From: Chitinophagaceae bacterium UBA2793
GTDB lineage: Bacteria > Bacteroidota > Bacteroidia > Chitinophagales > Chitinophagaceae
Assembly: GCA_002352045.1 (NCBI GenBank)
Contig: DEHT01000014.1
Location: forward strand, 1 to 30,794
Length of the DNA stretch: 30,794 nt
Direction: 5' to 3'
The position numbers and the translations under genes were made by a program. The notes beneath the pieces are model-generated. The model was given only the letters and a program-made list of their open reading frames with translations, had not been told where the DNA came from and made no database searches. Positions 9,236 through 16,508 of the stretch are shown here, in pieces (the stretch's first letter is position 1; each line of letters opens with the position of its first letter).

Positions 9236-10291
9236 ATGAAAAGCTTGCCGATAATTTTGATGTTTTTTTGGGGTAACCAACTTTTTGCCCAAATACTGCC
9301 CGATTCGGCTACAACTTCTTCTCAAAAAATGGCTTCCTATCTTCAATTAAAATTCAAAAACTCTTCGCAACAATTAGCCGTACTTTATCAATGGATAATT
9401 GCTAACATTAAATATGATAAAGACAGTGCACTATTTTTCAACTATACCAGTAATCATGAAGAAAAAATTGCGGCCACACTTCGACGAAGAAGAGGTGTTT
9501 GTGAAAACTATGCATCGTTAATGGCAGACGTGGCAACAAAACTCAATATTACAGCCTTCGTAGTGCATGGTTATCCTGCACATGCCAATAAAAACAAAGA
9601 CAATAGCCATAGTTGGGTGGCCATTAAAAACAATAATGAATGGTTGCTCTGCGACCCCACCTGGGATGCACAAATGAACAGTACAAATTTCTACATGATT
9701 TCTCCTACTACTTTCATACAAACACATATTCCTTTTGACCCCCTTTGGCAACTTTTAGAAAATCCAGTGGATTACAAAACGAATGGAAAAAAATTTATGT
9801 ATGCTGATTCTGCTGATTATTTTTTGAAGCTGGATAGTTTGCAACAATTGATTGCTACGGAATATAGAATAAAAAAATCTACAGCACAAAATAGTATGAC
9901 CCAAAACTGGCAGGGCTTTACAAAAATGAACAGAGCAATTATTGCAGGCGAAAAAGATGAACAATTGTATAATAAAGCTGTAGAAATGTTCAATAAAGCC
10001 AATAACGTTTACAATTTTTTTGTTGAATACCGAAACAACGATTTTCAACCTCTTAAAACCAAAGACTCCATTAAAGCTATGCTACAGCCCATTTCGCACC
10101 TGCTTCAGGAGAGCTTGAGAAATATTGATGAATTAGGCAAATGGAACGAAAATTTTCAATACAATCCCGAAACATTGTTATTGAAAATTGCAGCACTTAA
10201 AACAAAAGTTGAAGAGCAACAAAGTTTTGCAGAGCGGCATTTCAGTAATAAGCCCAATGCAACAATGAATGCATTGCTATTGAAAAAATGA
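9236..10291 (+). CDS. Secreted transglutaminase-like cysteine protease-fold protein
   Basis: A 351-residue protein with a short signal peptide (to about LFAQ, residue 19). A transglutaminase-like core lies at about residues 45-150 with all three catalytic positions present: Cys89 in RRGVCENYASLM, His125 in NSHSWVAI and Asp140 in LLCDPTWD. The set GVCxxYA...HxW...DPTWD is that of the bacterial transglutaminase/protease superfamily (PF01841). The C-terminal 200 residues are helical with no recognised domain. It is the only clear plus-strand gene here, divergent from the barrel gene and convergent with the YeeE/YedE pair. Peptidase or cross-linking activity on a cell-envelope substrate is plausible; the substrate is unknown. 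Confidence 0.82.
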   Translation: MKSLPIILMFFWGNQLFAQILPDSATTSSQKMASYLQLKFKNSSQQLAVLYQWIIANIKYDKDSALFFNYTSNHEEKIAATLRRRRGVCENYASLMADVATKLNITAFVVHGYPAHANKNKDNSHSWVAIKNNNEWLLCDPTWDAQMNSTNFYMISPTTFIQTHIPFDPLWQLLENPVDYKTNGKKFMYADSADYFLKLDSLQQLIATEYRIKKSTAQNSMTQNWQGFTKMNRAIIAGEKDEQLYNKAVEMFNKANNVYNFFVEYRNNDFQPLKTKDSIKAMLQPISHLLQESLRNIDELGKWNENFQYNPETLLLKIAALKTKVEEQQSFAERHFSNKPNATMNALLLKK

Positions 10292-10330
10292 TTCCCGGTT
10301 TTTTGCTTTTATGAAAGTATATCTTTCAAT

Positions 10331-10825
10331 TTAGTGAGGAAGTTTTTCCCTAAAATAGCCGTAAGTCCAAGTGCCAGCAATAGCACTTAACAGGGTAACA
10401 ATTACCACGGTTGCACCCGTGCCAATTTGAGCAAAAAGCGGGCCCGGGCAAGATCCGGTAATTGCCCAACCTAAACCAAATAATAAACCTCCATAAATTT
10501 GTCCCTTGTCGAATTTTTTAGGCGCAATAACAATGGGTTCACCATAAATAGATTTAAGGTTGAATTTTTTTATGAGCCATACCGAAATGATACCTATCAG
10601 CACAGCACTGCCTATTACTCCATACATGTGAAACGACTGCAAGCGAAACATTTCCTGGATACGAAACCAACTGATGATTTCTGCTTTTACAAATACAATT
10701 CCAAATAAAATACCCACAGCTAAATATTTTACATTGTAGTACCACTTGTGTGTAAGTTTACTTTCGTTTACACACATTGCATCCAACTCACGGAGCTTTA
10801 AATCTGCATCTGAATTTTGTATCAT
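10331..10825 (-). CDS. DUF6691 / YeeE-YedE family transporter half (C-terminal half type)
   Basis: A 164-residue membrane protein with about four hydrophobic segments. It contains FGLGWAITGSCPGPLFAQIG around Cys126, the signature of DUF6691/YeeE-type sulfur-compound channels. In single-chain YeeE proteins conserved cysteines line the path and pass thiosulfate along; Cys126 here corresponds in kind. The gene starts 12 nt after the stop of the N-terminal-half gene, so the two probably form a split transporter. It is the last gene of the sulfur operon. Its N-terminus (about 25 residues) is polar and carries another cysteine (Cys18). The transported species (thiosulfate or another sulfane-sulfur compound) is inferred from the family. 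Confidence 0.85.
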   Translation of the reverse strand: MIQNSDADLKLRELDAMCVNESKLTHKWYYNVKYLAVGILFGIVFVKAEIISWFRIQEMFRLQSFHMYGVIGSAVLIGIISVWLIKKFNLKSIYGEPIVIAPKKFDKGQIYGGLLFGLGWAITGSCPGPLFAQIGTGATVVIVTLLSAIAGTWTYGYFREKLPH

Positions 10826-10837
10826 TAATTTAAAAAA

Positions 10838-11401
10838 TTAAAGTGAAAGAATGATGGGTAAAATTAAATTAGCCATTATAAAGCCTCCAACCATAAAACA
10901 AATGGTAGCAATGAGAGAAGGCAATTGAAGATTAGACAAACCCATAATGGCATGGCCGCTGGTGCATCCGCCAGCATAGCGTGTACCAAAGCCTACCAAA
11001 AAACCACCTACTACCAGTATAAAAAATCCCTTTAGTGTAAAAAGCGTAGGCCAATTTATAATATCGGTTGGAACCGGGTTATTATAATTGGTAATGCCAT
11101 AACCTGATAATTCTTTGACCAATTTTGGAGCAACATCCACAGGATTAGGATTTGCCAAAAAATTAATGGCAACTACTCCGCCCAAAAAGATTCCCAGCAC
11201 AAAAAACAAATTCCAAACTTCTTTTTTCCATTCGTATTTAAAATATGGTATGTTGGCAGGAAAACAGGATGCACATATATGGCGAAGCGACGAACTTATT
11301 CCAAATGATTTATTACCAATTAATAATAGTACCGGTACTGTTAACCCTATTAATGGGCCTGCAACATACCAGGGCCAGGGTTGCTTAATCAATTCTAACA
11401 T
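10838..11401 (-). CDS. YeeE/YedE family sulfur transporter half (N-terminal half type)
   Basis: A 187-residue membrane protein with about four or five hydrophobic segments. The family signature [20 protein letters not shown] places Cys146 in the GGCTSGH motif. A second cysteine pair lies in LRHICASC (Cys43, Cys46). YeeE/YedE proteins import thiosulfate or related compounds through conserved cysteines. The partner half follows 12 nt downstream. The gap of 51 nt to the upstream thioredoxin-rhodanese gene is the largest inside this gene string but shows no terminator, so read-through is likely. Confidence 0.87.
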   Translation of the reverse strand: MLELIKQPWPWYVAGPLIGLTVPVLLLIGNKSFGISSSLRHICASCFPANIPYFKYEWKKEVWNLFFVLGIFLGGVVAINFLANPNPVDVAPKLVKELSGYGITNYNNPVPTDIINWPTLFTLKGFFILVVGGFLVGFGTRYAGGCTSGHAIMGLSNLQLPSLIATICFMVGGFIMANLILPIILSL

Positions 11402-11452
11402 GTTTAAATTATATGAATATTTGAAAAGATTGGCAATTAATTATTGCAGCAT

Positions 11453-12166
11453 TTATGGGTTATTTAATTGCTTTCTTACGGAGGCCTCATCAATATAGCC
11501 TTCGTTTTCCCAAATAAGTTTACCGGCTTTGTATAATTTTAAAACCGGCAGGCCGGTTACATTCAAATTTTTACATAGTTCAGCATGAGCATCTGCATCT
11601 ATTCGAACAAGGCTAACTTTTTCGGCCATTTCAAGCGAAATTTTTTCAAGGTAAGGTTTCATTTTTTTACAGGGCGCACACCATTCTGCAAAAAAATCTA
11701 CCAGCACCAATTTATCTTGTTTTAATAATGCTTCGTATTGCTCCACGTTCATTCCATTTCCCTTTAACTCCATTTTTTCTTCAGGAAGGTTATTGGCTCT
11801 CCATTCCATCATTCCTCCAGGCATTTCAATGATATTTTCAAAACCTGCCTTACGCATTTTTTCTGCTGCATTACGGCTTCGCCCGCCGCTTAAGCAATAA
11901 ACAAATACAGGTTTCGATTTATCCAAAACTGCGGTTTGGCTATCAAAACCATCGCCATTCCAATTAATGTTTAAAGCGTTTTTAATATGCCCTTTTTTAA
12001 ACTCTTCTGGAGTTCGCACATCTACCACTACAGCATTTTCTGTAGCATTTATTTTGCTCGCAAAATCGGTTGCCGAAAGTTTGCCGGATGATTCTTTACT
12101 AATTTGGGCATTGCTGCAACTTACCAGTATAAAAGCAACTAAAAAAGACACTATTATTTTGTTCAT
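11453..12166 (-). CDS. Rhodanese-thioredoxin fusion lipoprotein
   Basis: A 237-residue predicted lipoprotein (lipobox LVSC, Cys17) with two fused domains. Residues about 30-128 are a rhodanese domain with [16 protein letters not shown] and active-site Cys91 in CLSGGRSR. Residues about 140-237 are a thioredoxin domain with the redox motif CAPC (Cys163/Cys166) and a cis-proline in GLP (Pro207). Rhodaneses carry sulfane sulfur as a cysteine persulfide and thioredoxins reduce persulfides, so the fusion could take sulfur from a carrier and release it as sulfide, or reduce periplasmic thiols. The lipobox places it in the periplasm or on a membrane. It starts 10 nt after the thioredoxin gene. Confidence 0.88.
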   Translation of the reverse strand: MNKIIVSFLVAFILVSCSNAQISKESSGKLSATDFASKINATENAVVVDVRTPEEFKKGHIKNALNINWNGDGFDSQTAVLDKSKPVFVYCLSGGRSRNAAEKMRKAGFENIIEMPGGMMEWRANNLPEEKMELKGNGMNVEQYEALLKQDKLVLVDFFAEWCAPCKKMKPYLEKISLEMAEKVSLVRIDADAHAELCKNLNVTGLPVLKLYKAGKLIWENEGYIDEASVRKQLNNP

Positions 12167-12176
12167 TACTATTTAT

Positions 12177-12470
12177 TTAAAAATGTTGTTGTATTAATTT
12201 TTCTAATTCATTAGCCGACACCACACCCGATTGTCGCCACAATAATTGTCCATTTTTAAACAAAATTAAAGTAGGCACACCCTGTACTCCATAAGCTGCC
12301 GCAGCCATAGGATTTTTATCAACATCAATTTTTATAATTTGGCCATTGTTGCCAATTCGTTGTTTTAAATCTTTTAAAATAGGCGACATCATTTTGCAAG
12401 GGCCACACCATTCTGCAAAAAAATCAACCAACACCGGTTTATCCTGATTAATAATTTCATGAAACGTCAT
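12177..12470 (-). CDS. Thioredoxin
   Basis: A 97-residue single-domain cytoplasmic thioredoxin with no signal peptide. It has the canonical WCGPC active site (Cys22/Cys25), the VDFFAEW strand before it and the cis-proline motif GVPT. Its start overlaps the stop of the upstream DUF6132-type gene by 4 nt (ATGA arrangement), showing tight coupling. Placement in the sulfur operon suggests a job in reducing protein persulfides or feeding electrons to the rhodaneses, rather than general housekeeping. It could also serve as a general thioredoxin. Confidence 0.92.
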   Translation of the reverse strand: MTFHEIINQDKPVLVDFFAEWCGPCKMMSPILKDLKQRIGNNGQIIKIDVDKNPMAAAAYGVQGVPTLILFKNGQLLWRQSGVVSANELEKLIQQHF

Positions 12471-12673
12471 ATTGCTTTCTTCTTATCCTTTTTAAAAATT
12501 GAAAATAAAAGTCCGCCCATTAAAGCCCCGTAAATAGTGCTGTTTACAGGGCTTGATGTGATGGCACAGGTACCCGAATTGCATCCCACCAATTTCCAAT
12601 AAACAAATCCTGCCAATGCACCCAACAATACCCCTATAATGGTCAACAAATTTTTTTTGATTAAACTTTTCAT
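12467..12673 (-). CDS. DUF6132-type small membrane protein
   Basis: A 68-residue protein with two hydrophobic segments (about residues 8-27 and 44-60). Between them lies a cysteine-bearing loop, [13 protein letters not shown] (Cys30, Cys35). The C-terminus is strongly basic (KKDKKKA). The pattern matches small proteins annotated as DUF6132, whose function is unknown. Two cysteines at the membrane edge, in an operon of persulfide carriers, suggest a redox or sulfur-relay role, but this is inference. It is packed 5 nt after the DUF3365 gene and overlaps the thioredoxin start by 4 nt. Confidence 0.75.
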   Translation of the reverse strand: MKSLIKKNLLTIIGVLLGALAGFVYWKLVGCNSGTCAITSSPVNSTIYGALMGGLLFSIFKKDKKKAI

Positions 12674-12678
12674 TACCT

Positions 12679-13236
12679 CTATTTGATTTTAATTTTCCAC
12701 ATGCCTCTTAAATCGCCCAGTGAATAGCCAATGGCCTTATCAAGAGGATATTTTTTGGCAATCAATTTCAATGTATTTTCTTCTATATCACTTTTACTCC
12801 CATGACATTTAATGCAGGTAGGCATTGCAATGGTAATGGGTTTATAAAAATAAACTTCAGCATTTAAATTTTGAGTTACAAAACTGGTTTTTGACTGTTT
12901 TATTTTATTCCATGCAATACTGTCAAAAGAAGTTTGAATAGCGTTGTGCTTGTTTCTGCTTTTATCACTCAGCCTTTGAACAGTAACCTGGTGAACCAAT
13001 GCAACACTATCTGTTAGTGGCACTGCATTTACATTGCAAAATTCAACAGCATATTCTGTTCCGGCTTTTTGAATAGCCGTAGCCACATTGTTTAATAACA
13101 CATTTTGTGCAGCAGTTGCAATACTATCGCCAAGAGCTTTTAATGTAGATTGCTCCTCTTCGTTTAGCATTGGCTGTTTTTTGTTAGTACACGAAAGCAA
13201 TAATACTATAAAAACAAAAGAAACATTTTTCAACAT
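12679..13236 (-). CDS. DUF3365 (Tll0287-like) haem-type lipoprotein
   Basis: A 185-residue predicted lipoprotein (lipobox LLSC, Cys16). It has the DUF3365 layout: a helical N-terminal part with EFCNVNAVPLTDS (Cys67), an RLSDKSRNKHNAI segment, a strand AEVYFYKPITI, then a c-type haem-binding motif CIKCH (141-145) followed by GSKSDI. The C-terminus YSLGDLRGMWKIKI is also family-like. Tll0287-like proteins bind haem and have been proposed to be redox or gas sensors or electron carriers. Here it is the only obvious electron-transfer protein of the sulfur island. It might accept electrons from a sulfur oxidation step or sense redox state; neither is proven. Confidence 0.82.
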   Translation of the reverse strand: MLKNVSFVFIVLLLSCTNKKQPMLNEEEQSTLKALGDSIATAAQNVLLNNVATAIQKAGTEYAVEFCNVNAVPLTDSVALVHQVTVQRLSDKSRNKHNAIQTSFDSIAWNKIKQSKTSFVTQNLNAEVYFYKPITIAMPTCIKCHGSKSDIEENTLKLIAKKYPLDKAIGYSLGDLRGMWKIKIK

Positions 13237-13242
13237 AGTTTA

Positions 13243-13479
13243 CTATTTCACTTCTTCATAATTAATTTCTTCCGGCATGGTTTTGTTGCCACTTCGAATG
13301 GGAGCATTACAACCCGAAGCTGCACAACAGCCTACATTCAACAAGGGCATTAATGTAAACAATGCGCCTAAGATTATAAATAGCCATTGCTGGGTTTGCA
13401 CACCCTGCACTATAATAAACACACCCATTGCCAGCCGAAGGAAACGCATAAAGTTCCAGTTTCTTAAATAATTTTTCAT
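13243..13479 (-). CDS. Small Cys-rich two-helix membrane protein
   Basis: A 78-residue protein with two hydrophobic segments (about 12-26 and 31-48), followed by the cysteine cluster GCCAASGC (Cys51, Cys52, Cys57) and a hydrophilic tail ending INYEEVK. The helical part resembles DUF2892/YgaP-type inner-membrane segments, but the Cys cluster is distinctive and I do not recognise a named family. The start overlaps the stop of the upstream DUF2892 gene by 4 nt, and the DUF3365 gene follows 6 nt downstream. This position and the free cysteines fit a membrane-bound acceptor of sulfane sulfur or a metal-binding role. Confidence 0.72.
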   Translation of the reverse strand: MKNYLRNWNFMRFLRLAMGVFIIVQGVQTQQWLFIILGALFTLMPLLNVGCCAASGCNAPIRSGNKTMPEEINYEEVK

Positions 13480-13691
13480 GTAGTATTTTTTTTCTTTTTA
13501 ATTGTATTGATACCAAATGGCAAATACAAAGGACAAAATCCAATAAAAGCTGTTAGCAAAAACACTATTGCTAAAATACCCAACACTATTGCAACAGTTC
13601 CGGAAATAATATTGCTGAAATACAATACCGCCACCGCAATAGCTAACAGCAATCGAATAACCTTATTTGTGGTACCCATGTTTTTTTTCAT
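13476..13691 (-). CDS. DUF2892 (YgaP-like) inner-membrane protein
   Basis: A 71-residue protein that starts KKNMGTTNKVIRLLLAI, a typical DUF2892 opening, with two transmembrane segments and the family motif GFCPLYLPFGI near residue 50. In E. coli YgaP this domain is fused to a rhodanese domain. Here a separate rhodanese gene ends 9 nt upstream, so the pair together reconstitutes the YgaP layout as two proteins. The role of the domain is unknown; it probably tethers or channels sulfur species at the membrane. Confidence 0.87.
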   Translation of the reverse strand: MKKNMGTTNKVIRLLLAIAVAVLYFSNIISGTVAIVLGILAIVFLLTAFIGFCPLYLPFGINTIKKKKNTT

Positions 13692-13700
13692 AAAATAATA

Positions 13701-14018
13701 TTATTGATTAATTGCCTTTAGTACATTATTCAAACTTCCGGCATTGATTACATTTTGAATACCATTACTTTCTAATATTCTTTTGGCCTGGCTACTTCTT
13801 ACTCCACTGCGGCAAAAAATTACAATGTTTTTCTTTCCCTTAAACTTACTTAACTGGCTTACCAATTTGTCTAAAGGAATGTTAACTGCATTTTGAATAC
13901 TTCCATCTGCAAACTCGGCGGCAGTACGCACATCCACTAAATAGGCTCCATTGCTCAATGCTTCTTTTAATGAACCATTATGGGTGCCGGCAAATAAATT
14001 TTTAAATATTCTAAACAT
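13701..14018 (-). CDS. Single-domain rhodanese
   Basis: A 105-residue cytoplasmic protein with one rhodanese domain: LVDVRTAAEF at about 27-36, the NAVNIPL strand, and active-site loop CRSGVRSS with Cys69. Single-domain rhodaneses transfer sulfane sulfur from thiosulfate or persulfides to acceptors. It is followed 9 nt later by the DUF2892 membrane protein, which is its usual fusion partner. It is probably the first gene of a tight nine-gene string running to 10331. The 131-nt gap upstream shows no convincing -7 element, so transcription may come from the CstB-like gene promoter. Confidence 0.9.
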   Translation of the reverse strand: MFRIFKNLFAGTHNGSLKEALSNGAYLVDVRTAAEFADGSIQNAVNIPLDKLVSQLSKFKGKKNIVIFCRSGVRSSQAKRILESNGIQNVINAGSLNNVLKAINQ

Positions 14019-14149
14019 GTTTTCTCTTTAATTGTTATCTACAAAAAATTTACAGATTAAAATAAGTTTTTTCATTAACCTATTTTGAATGATTTGTAAA
14101 ATAGAAGGCCAATTTTTATTGAATTGCACAATACAATTCTTTGTACTTA

Positions 14150-15565
14150 CTATCCATTCATTATTTTACTTTGGCATACAAAATTTGTTTTAGGAACATT
14201 GGTTTTGGAGATGGCATTAAAGCCTCCTTCTACTTCGGCAAAATTTCTGTAGCCTCTTGCCATTAAAATACTGGCAGCTACCATGCTTCTATAACCACCT
14301 GCACAATGCAAATAGAAAAACTCTTGTGGGTTTACATCTTTTATCCATTCGTTAATAGATGCCAATGGCTTGTTGTAGGCTTCTTTAATATGCTCAGCGG
14401 AATATTCTGTTTCTTTTCGAACATCCACAATGGTATCTTCTTTAACATTTACTTTGGCAGCAAATTGCTCAGCAGTAATTCGGTTAACCGTATCTAATTC
14501 TTTTCCTGCTAACTTCCAGGCTTCAATGCCAGCTTCCAAATACCCTAGCACATTATCAAACCCCACACGGCTCAGCCTGGTAACAGCATCCTCGGCTTTA
14601 CCTTCATCGGCTACCAATAAAATGGGTTGATTCACATCAACAATCATAGCACCAACCCAGGGCGCAAAATCGCCGTTTAAACCAATATTGATAGATTGTG
14701 GAATAAATCCTTTTGCAAATTCCTTATCGCTTCTTGTATCTAAAATTAAGGCGCCGGTAGCTTCGGCTACAGTTTCCAGTTCTGATGCAGATAATGCTTT
14801 CATGCCCTGGCTCAATACTTTATCAAAAGAGTGATATCCTTTTTTATTCATAGCTACATTCATTCCAAAATATGCGGGTGGTGGTAACAGTCCATCGGTA
14901 ACCGCTTTTACGAAAGCTTCTTTATTAGGTTGGTTGAGTGCATAATTCATTTTCTTTTGGTTGCCCAGGCTATCCACCGTTTCTTTCATCATATTTTTAC
15001 CACATGCCGATCCGGCTCCATGTGCAGGATACACCGTAACATCATCTGCCAAAGGCATTATTTTGTTATACAAACTATCATAAAGCAATCCGGCCAATTC
15101 TTCCTGTGTGAGATTGGCAGCTTTTTGTGCCAGGTCGGGCCGGCCAACATCTCCTAAAAAAAGGGTATCGCCACTAAACAATGCAGTTTCTTTTCCCTTT
15201 TCATCAATCAATAAAAAACAAGCACTTTCCATGGTGTGCCCGGGTGTATGCAAGAGTTTTATTTTTACATTGCCCAATTCAAAAATTTGATTGTCTTCTC
15301 CAACTATGGCATCAAACTCGGGCTTTGCAGTAGGCCCATATACAATAGGAGCATTTGTTTTTTTGCTTAGGTCTAAATGCCCGCTCACAAAATCGGCATG
15401 AAAATGAGTTTCAAAAATATACTTGAGTGTAGCATTATCCTTCTCAAGCCTGTTGAGGTATGGTTGAGTTTCTCTTAGAGGATCTATAATGGCTGCTTGG
15501 CCATTGGAAGTAATATAATAAGCGCCTTGTGCCAGGCATCCGGTATAAATTTGTTCTATAGTCAT
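14150..15565 (-). CDS. CstB-like persulfide dioxygenase-rhodanese fusion (MBL fold)
   Basis: A 471-residue fusion protein. The start is the ATG at 15565 (MTIEQIYTGC): a longer start at 15601 would lie upstream of the predicted -7 element at 15591-15598. Residues about 1-215 are a metallo-beta-lactamase domain with metal ligands in THFHADFVSGH (His54, His56, Asp58), HTPGH (His110), GDTLF (Asp133) and PAHG (His182), as in persulfide dioxygenases. Cys188 in GSACGKN follows, as in CstB. Two rhodanese-like domains follow at about 255-355 and 365-465. The first lacks a catalytic cysteine (ADEGKA at the loop); the second has Cys421 in LHCAGGYRS. It should oxidise persulfide to sulfite and/or make thiosulfate. 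The TSUP gene is 80 nt upstream. Confidence 0.9.
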   Translation of the reverse strand: MTIEQIYTGCLAQGAYYITSNGQAAIIDPLRETQPYLNRLEKDNATLKYIFETHFHADFVSGHLDLSKKTNAPIVYGPTAKPEFDAIVGEDNQIFELGNVKIKLLHTPGHTMESACFLLIDEKGKETALFSGDTLFLGDVGRPDLAQKAANLTQEELAGLLYDSLYNKIMPLADDVTVYPAHGAGSACGKNMMKETVDSLGNQKKMNYALNQPNKEAFVKAVTDGLLPPPAYFGMNVAMNKKGYHSFDKVLSQGMKALSASELETVAEATGALILDTRSDKEFAKGFIPQSINIGLNGDFAPWVGAMIVDVNQPILLVADEGKAEDAVTRLSRVGFDNVLGYLEAGIEAWKLAGKELDTVNRITAEQFAAKVNVKEDTIVDVRKETEYSAEHIKEAYNKPLASINEWIKDVNPQEFFYLHCAGGYRSMVAASILMARGYRNFAEVEGGFNAISKTNVPKTNFVCQSKIMNG

Positions 15566-15590
15566 ATTAATGCTGTAAAGTTTGAAAGTG

Positions 15591-15634
15591 CAAAATTGCA
15601 ATATTGTAAGTGAATGTTTAGTTACTTTAGTTAC
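15591..15634 (-). promoter_or_regulatory. Predicted Crp/Fnr-activated promoter of the CstB-like gene
   Basis: On the minus strand the box GTAACTAAAGTAAC (15634-15621) is preceded by TTGT. Exactly 20 nt later comes TGCAATTTTGC, containing CAATTTTG (15598-15591), a 7-of-8 match to TAnnTTTG. The box centre would lie near -41.5. The same arrangement, with the same 20-nt spacing, stands before the TSUP gene. The 5-4-5 layout (GTAAC N4 GTAAC, where GTnAC is near-palindromic) suits a dimeric Crp/Fnr protein. The -7 element is 25 nt before the ATG at 15565. Confidence 0.68.
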
Positions 15635-15645
15635 ACAACTGAAAG

Positions 15646-16443
15646 TTAGCTAATAAAGACTTCTTTACATATTATATAAAAGCCCATTAGCAATACAAGC
15701 CAGCCAAAAGCAGGCTTTAGTTTTTTTCCATCTATTTTGGTTGATAAAAAACTACCTATCCATATTCCTACAATGGCTACCATAGTTACTTTTATCAATA
15801 AAGGCCAGGCAATTTCGAAGTGTTCGAGCGAAAATGCAAAACCCGATAGTGAATTGAATGCAATAATAACTAAAGATGTGCCTACTGCAGTTTTCATTGG
15901 CAGTTTAAGCATATTAACCAAGGCAGGAATAATTAAAAATCCGCCGCCGGCTCCTATCAACCCTGTTACAAAACCCACCAATATTCCTTGGAACAAAACC
16001 AACTTTATATTGAACCCCTGTGGCTGCGTTTCGCTTTCGTTACAATGGGTACATTTTTTTATCATTTTGTAAGAAGCCCACAGCATTAACCCTGCAAAGA
16101 TTAACATAAGCAATGCGTTTTTGCTTAGTGTAAAATTTCCAATTGTTATAATATTTTGAGGAATGGCAGGCACAATAAATTTTCTGGTAAAGAAAACGGC
16201 CATTACAGAAGGAATACCAAAAAAGATAGCAGTACTTAAATTTACTTTTCCATTTTTAATGTATGAAAATGAACCTGCAACACTTGTAACCCCTACAACA
16301 AAAAGTGAGTAAACCGTGGCTACCGCCGCATCTACACTGAATAAATATACTAGCATTGGAACGGTAAGAATACTGCCGCCGGCACCAATTAACCCCAACG
16401 AAACACCAATAATAATAGAGGCTAAAAAACCAAGAATGTCCAT
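15646..16443 (-). CDS. TSUP (TauE/SafE) family sulfite/sulfur-compound exporter
   Basis: A 265-residue membrane protein with about eight hydrophobic segments. It has the internally repeated TSUP motif: GLIGAGGSILTVPML at about 18-32 and GLIGAGGGFLIIPAL at about 161-175. A soluble loop between the halves carries a CxxC pair, KCTHCNES (Cys131, Cys134). TSUP proteins move sulfite, sulfoacetate or related anions. Beside a persulfide dioxygenase it would plausibly export the sulfite or thiosulfate made by that enzyme. The CxxC loop could bind metal or a sulfur species and is worth noting. It is preceded by the Crp/Fnr gene and by its own predicted operator. Confidence 0.9.
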   Translation of the reverse strand: MDILGFLASIIIGVSLGLIGAGGSILTVPMLVYLFSVDAAVATVYSLFVVGVTSVAGSFSYIKNGKVNLSTAIFFGIPSVMAVFFTRKFIVPAIPQNIITIGNFTLSKNALLMLIFAGLMLWASYKMIKKCTHCNESETQPQGFNIKLVLFQGILVGFVTGLIGAGGGFLIIPALVNMLKLPMKTAVGTSLVIIAFNSLSGFAFSLEHFEIAWPLLIKVTMVAIVGIWIGSFLSTKIDGKKLKPAFGWLVLLMGFYIICKEVFIS

Positions 16444-16464
16444 ATATGCTTAATGTTGAAGCGG

Positions 16465-16508
16465 CAAAACTGCATCAACGCATACAATCTTTCGGTTACA
16501 TTAGTTAC
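16465..16508 (-). promoter_or_regulatory. Predicted Crp/Fnr-activated promoter of the TSUP gene
   Basis: On the minus strand the box GTAACTAATGTAAC (16508-16495) is preceded by TTGT and followed after exactly 20 nt by TGCAGTTTTGC, with CAGTTTTG (16472-16465) as the -7-like element. The box overlaps the last bases and stop codon of the Crp/Fnr gene, so the regulator's own 3' end carries the operator. The -7 element is 21 nt before the TSUP ATG at 16443. Box and spacing match the CstB-like promoter, while the 20-nt spacer itself is unrelated. Confidence 0.68.

Noticed and set aside
10312..10328. Hairpin TGAAAG N5 CTTTCA between the convergent transglutaminase and DUF6691 genes, as a bidirectional terminator
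   Set aside because: The stem is 6 bp and weak with no T-run on either side, so I do not list it as a feature although the location fits.
14121..14139. Inverted repeat GAATTG N7 CAATTC after the CstB-like gene, considered as a terminator
   Set aside because: The stem is only 6 bp and AT-rich and no T-run follows on the minus strand. It is more likely chance, and read-through into the rhodanese operon remains possible.
14019..14149. A third GTAAC-type Crp/Fnr box before the rhodanese operon
   Set aside because: No GTnAC N4 GTnAC pair or TGCARTTTTGC element was found in this gap when read on both strands.
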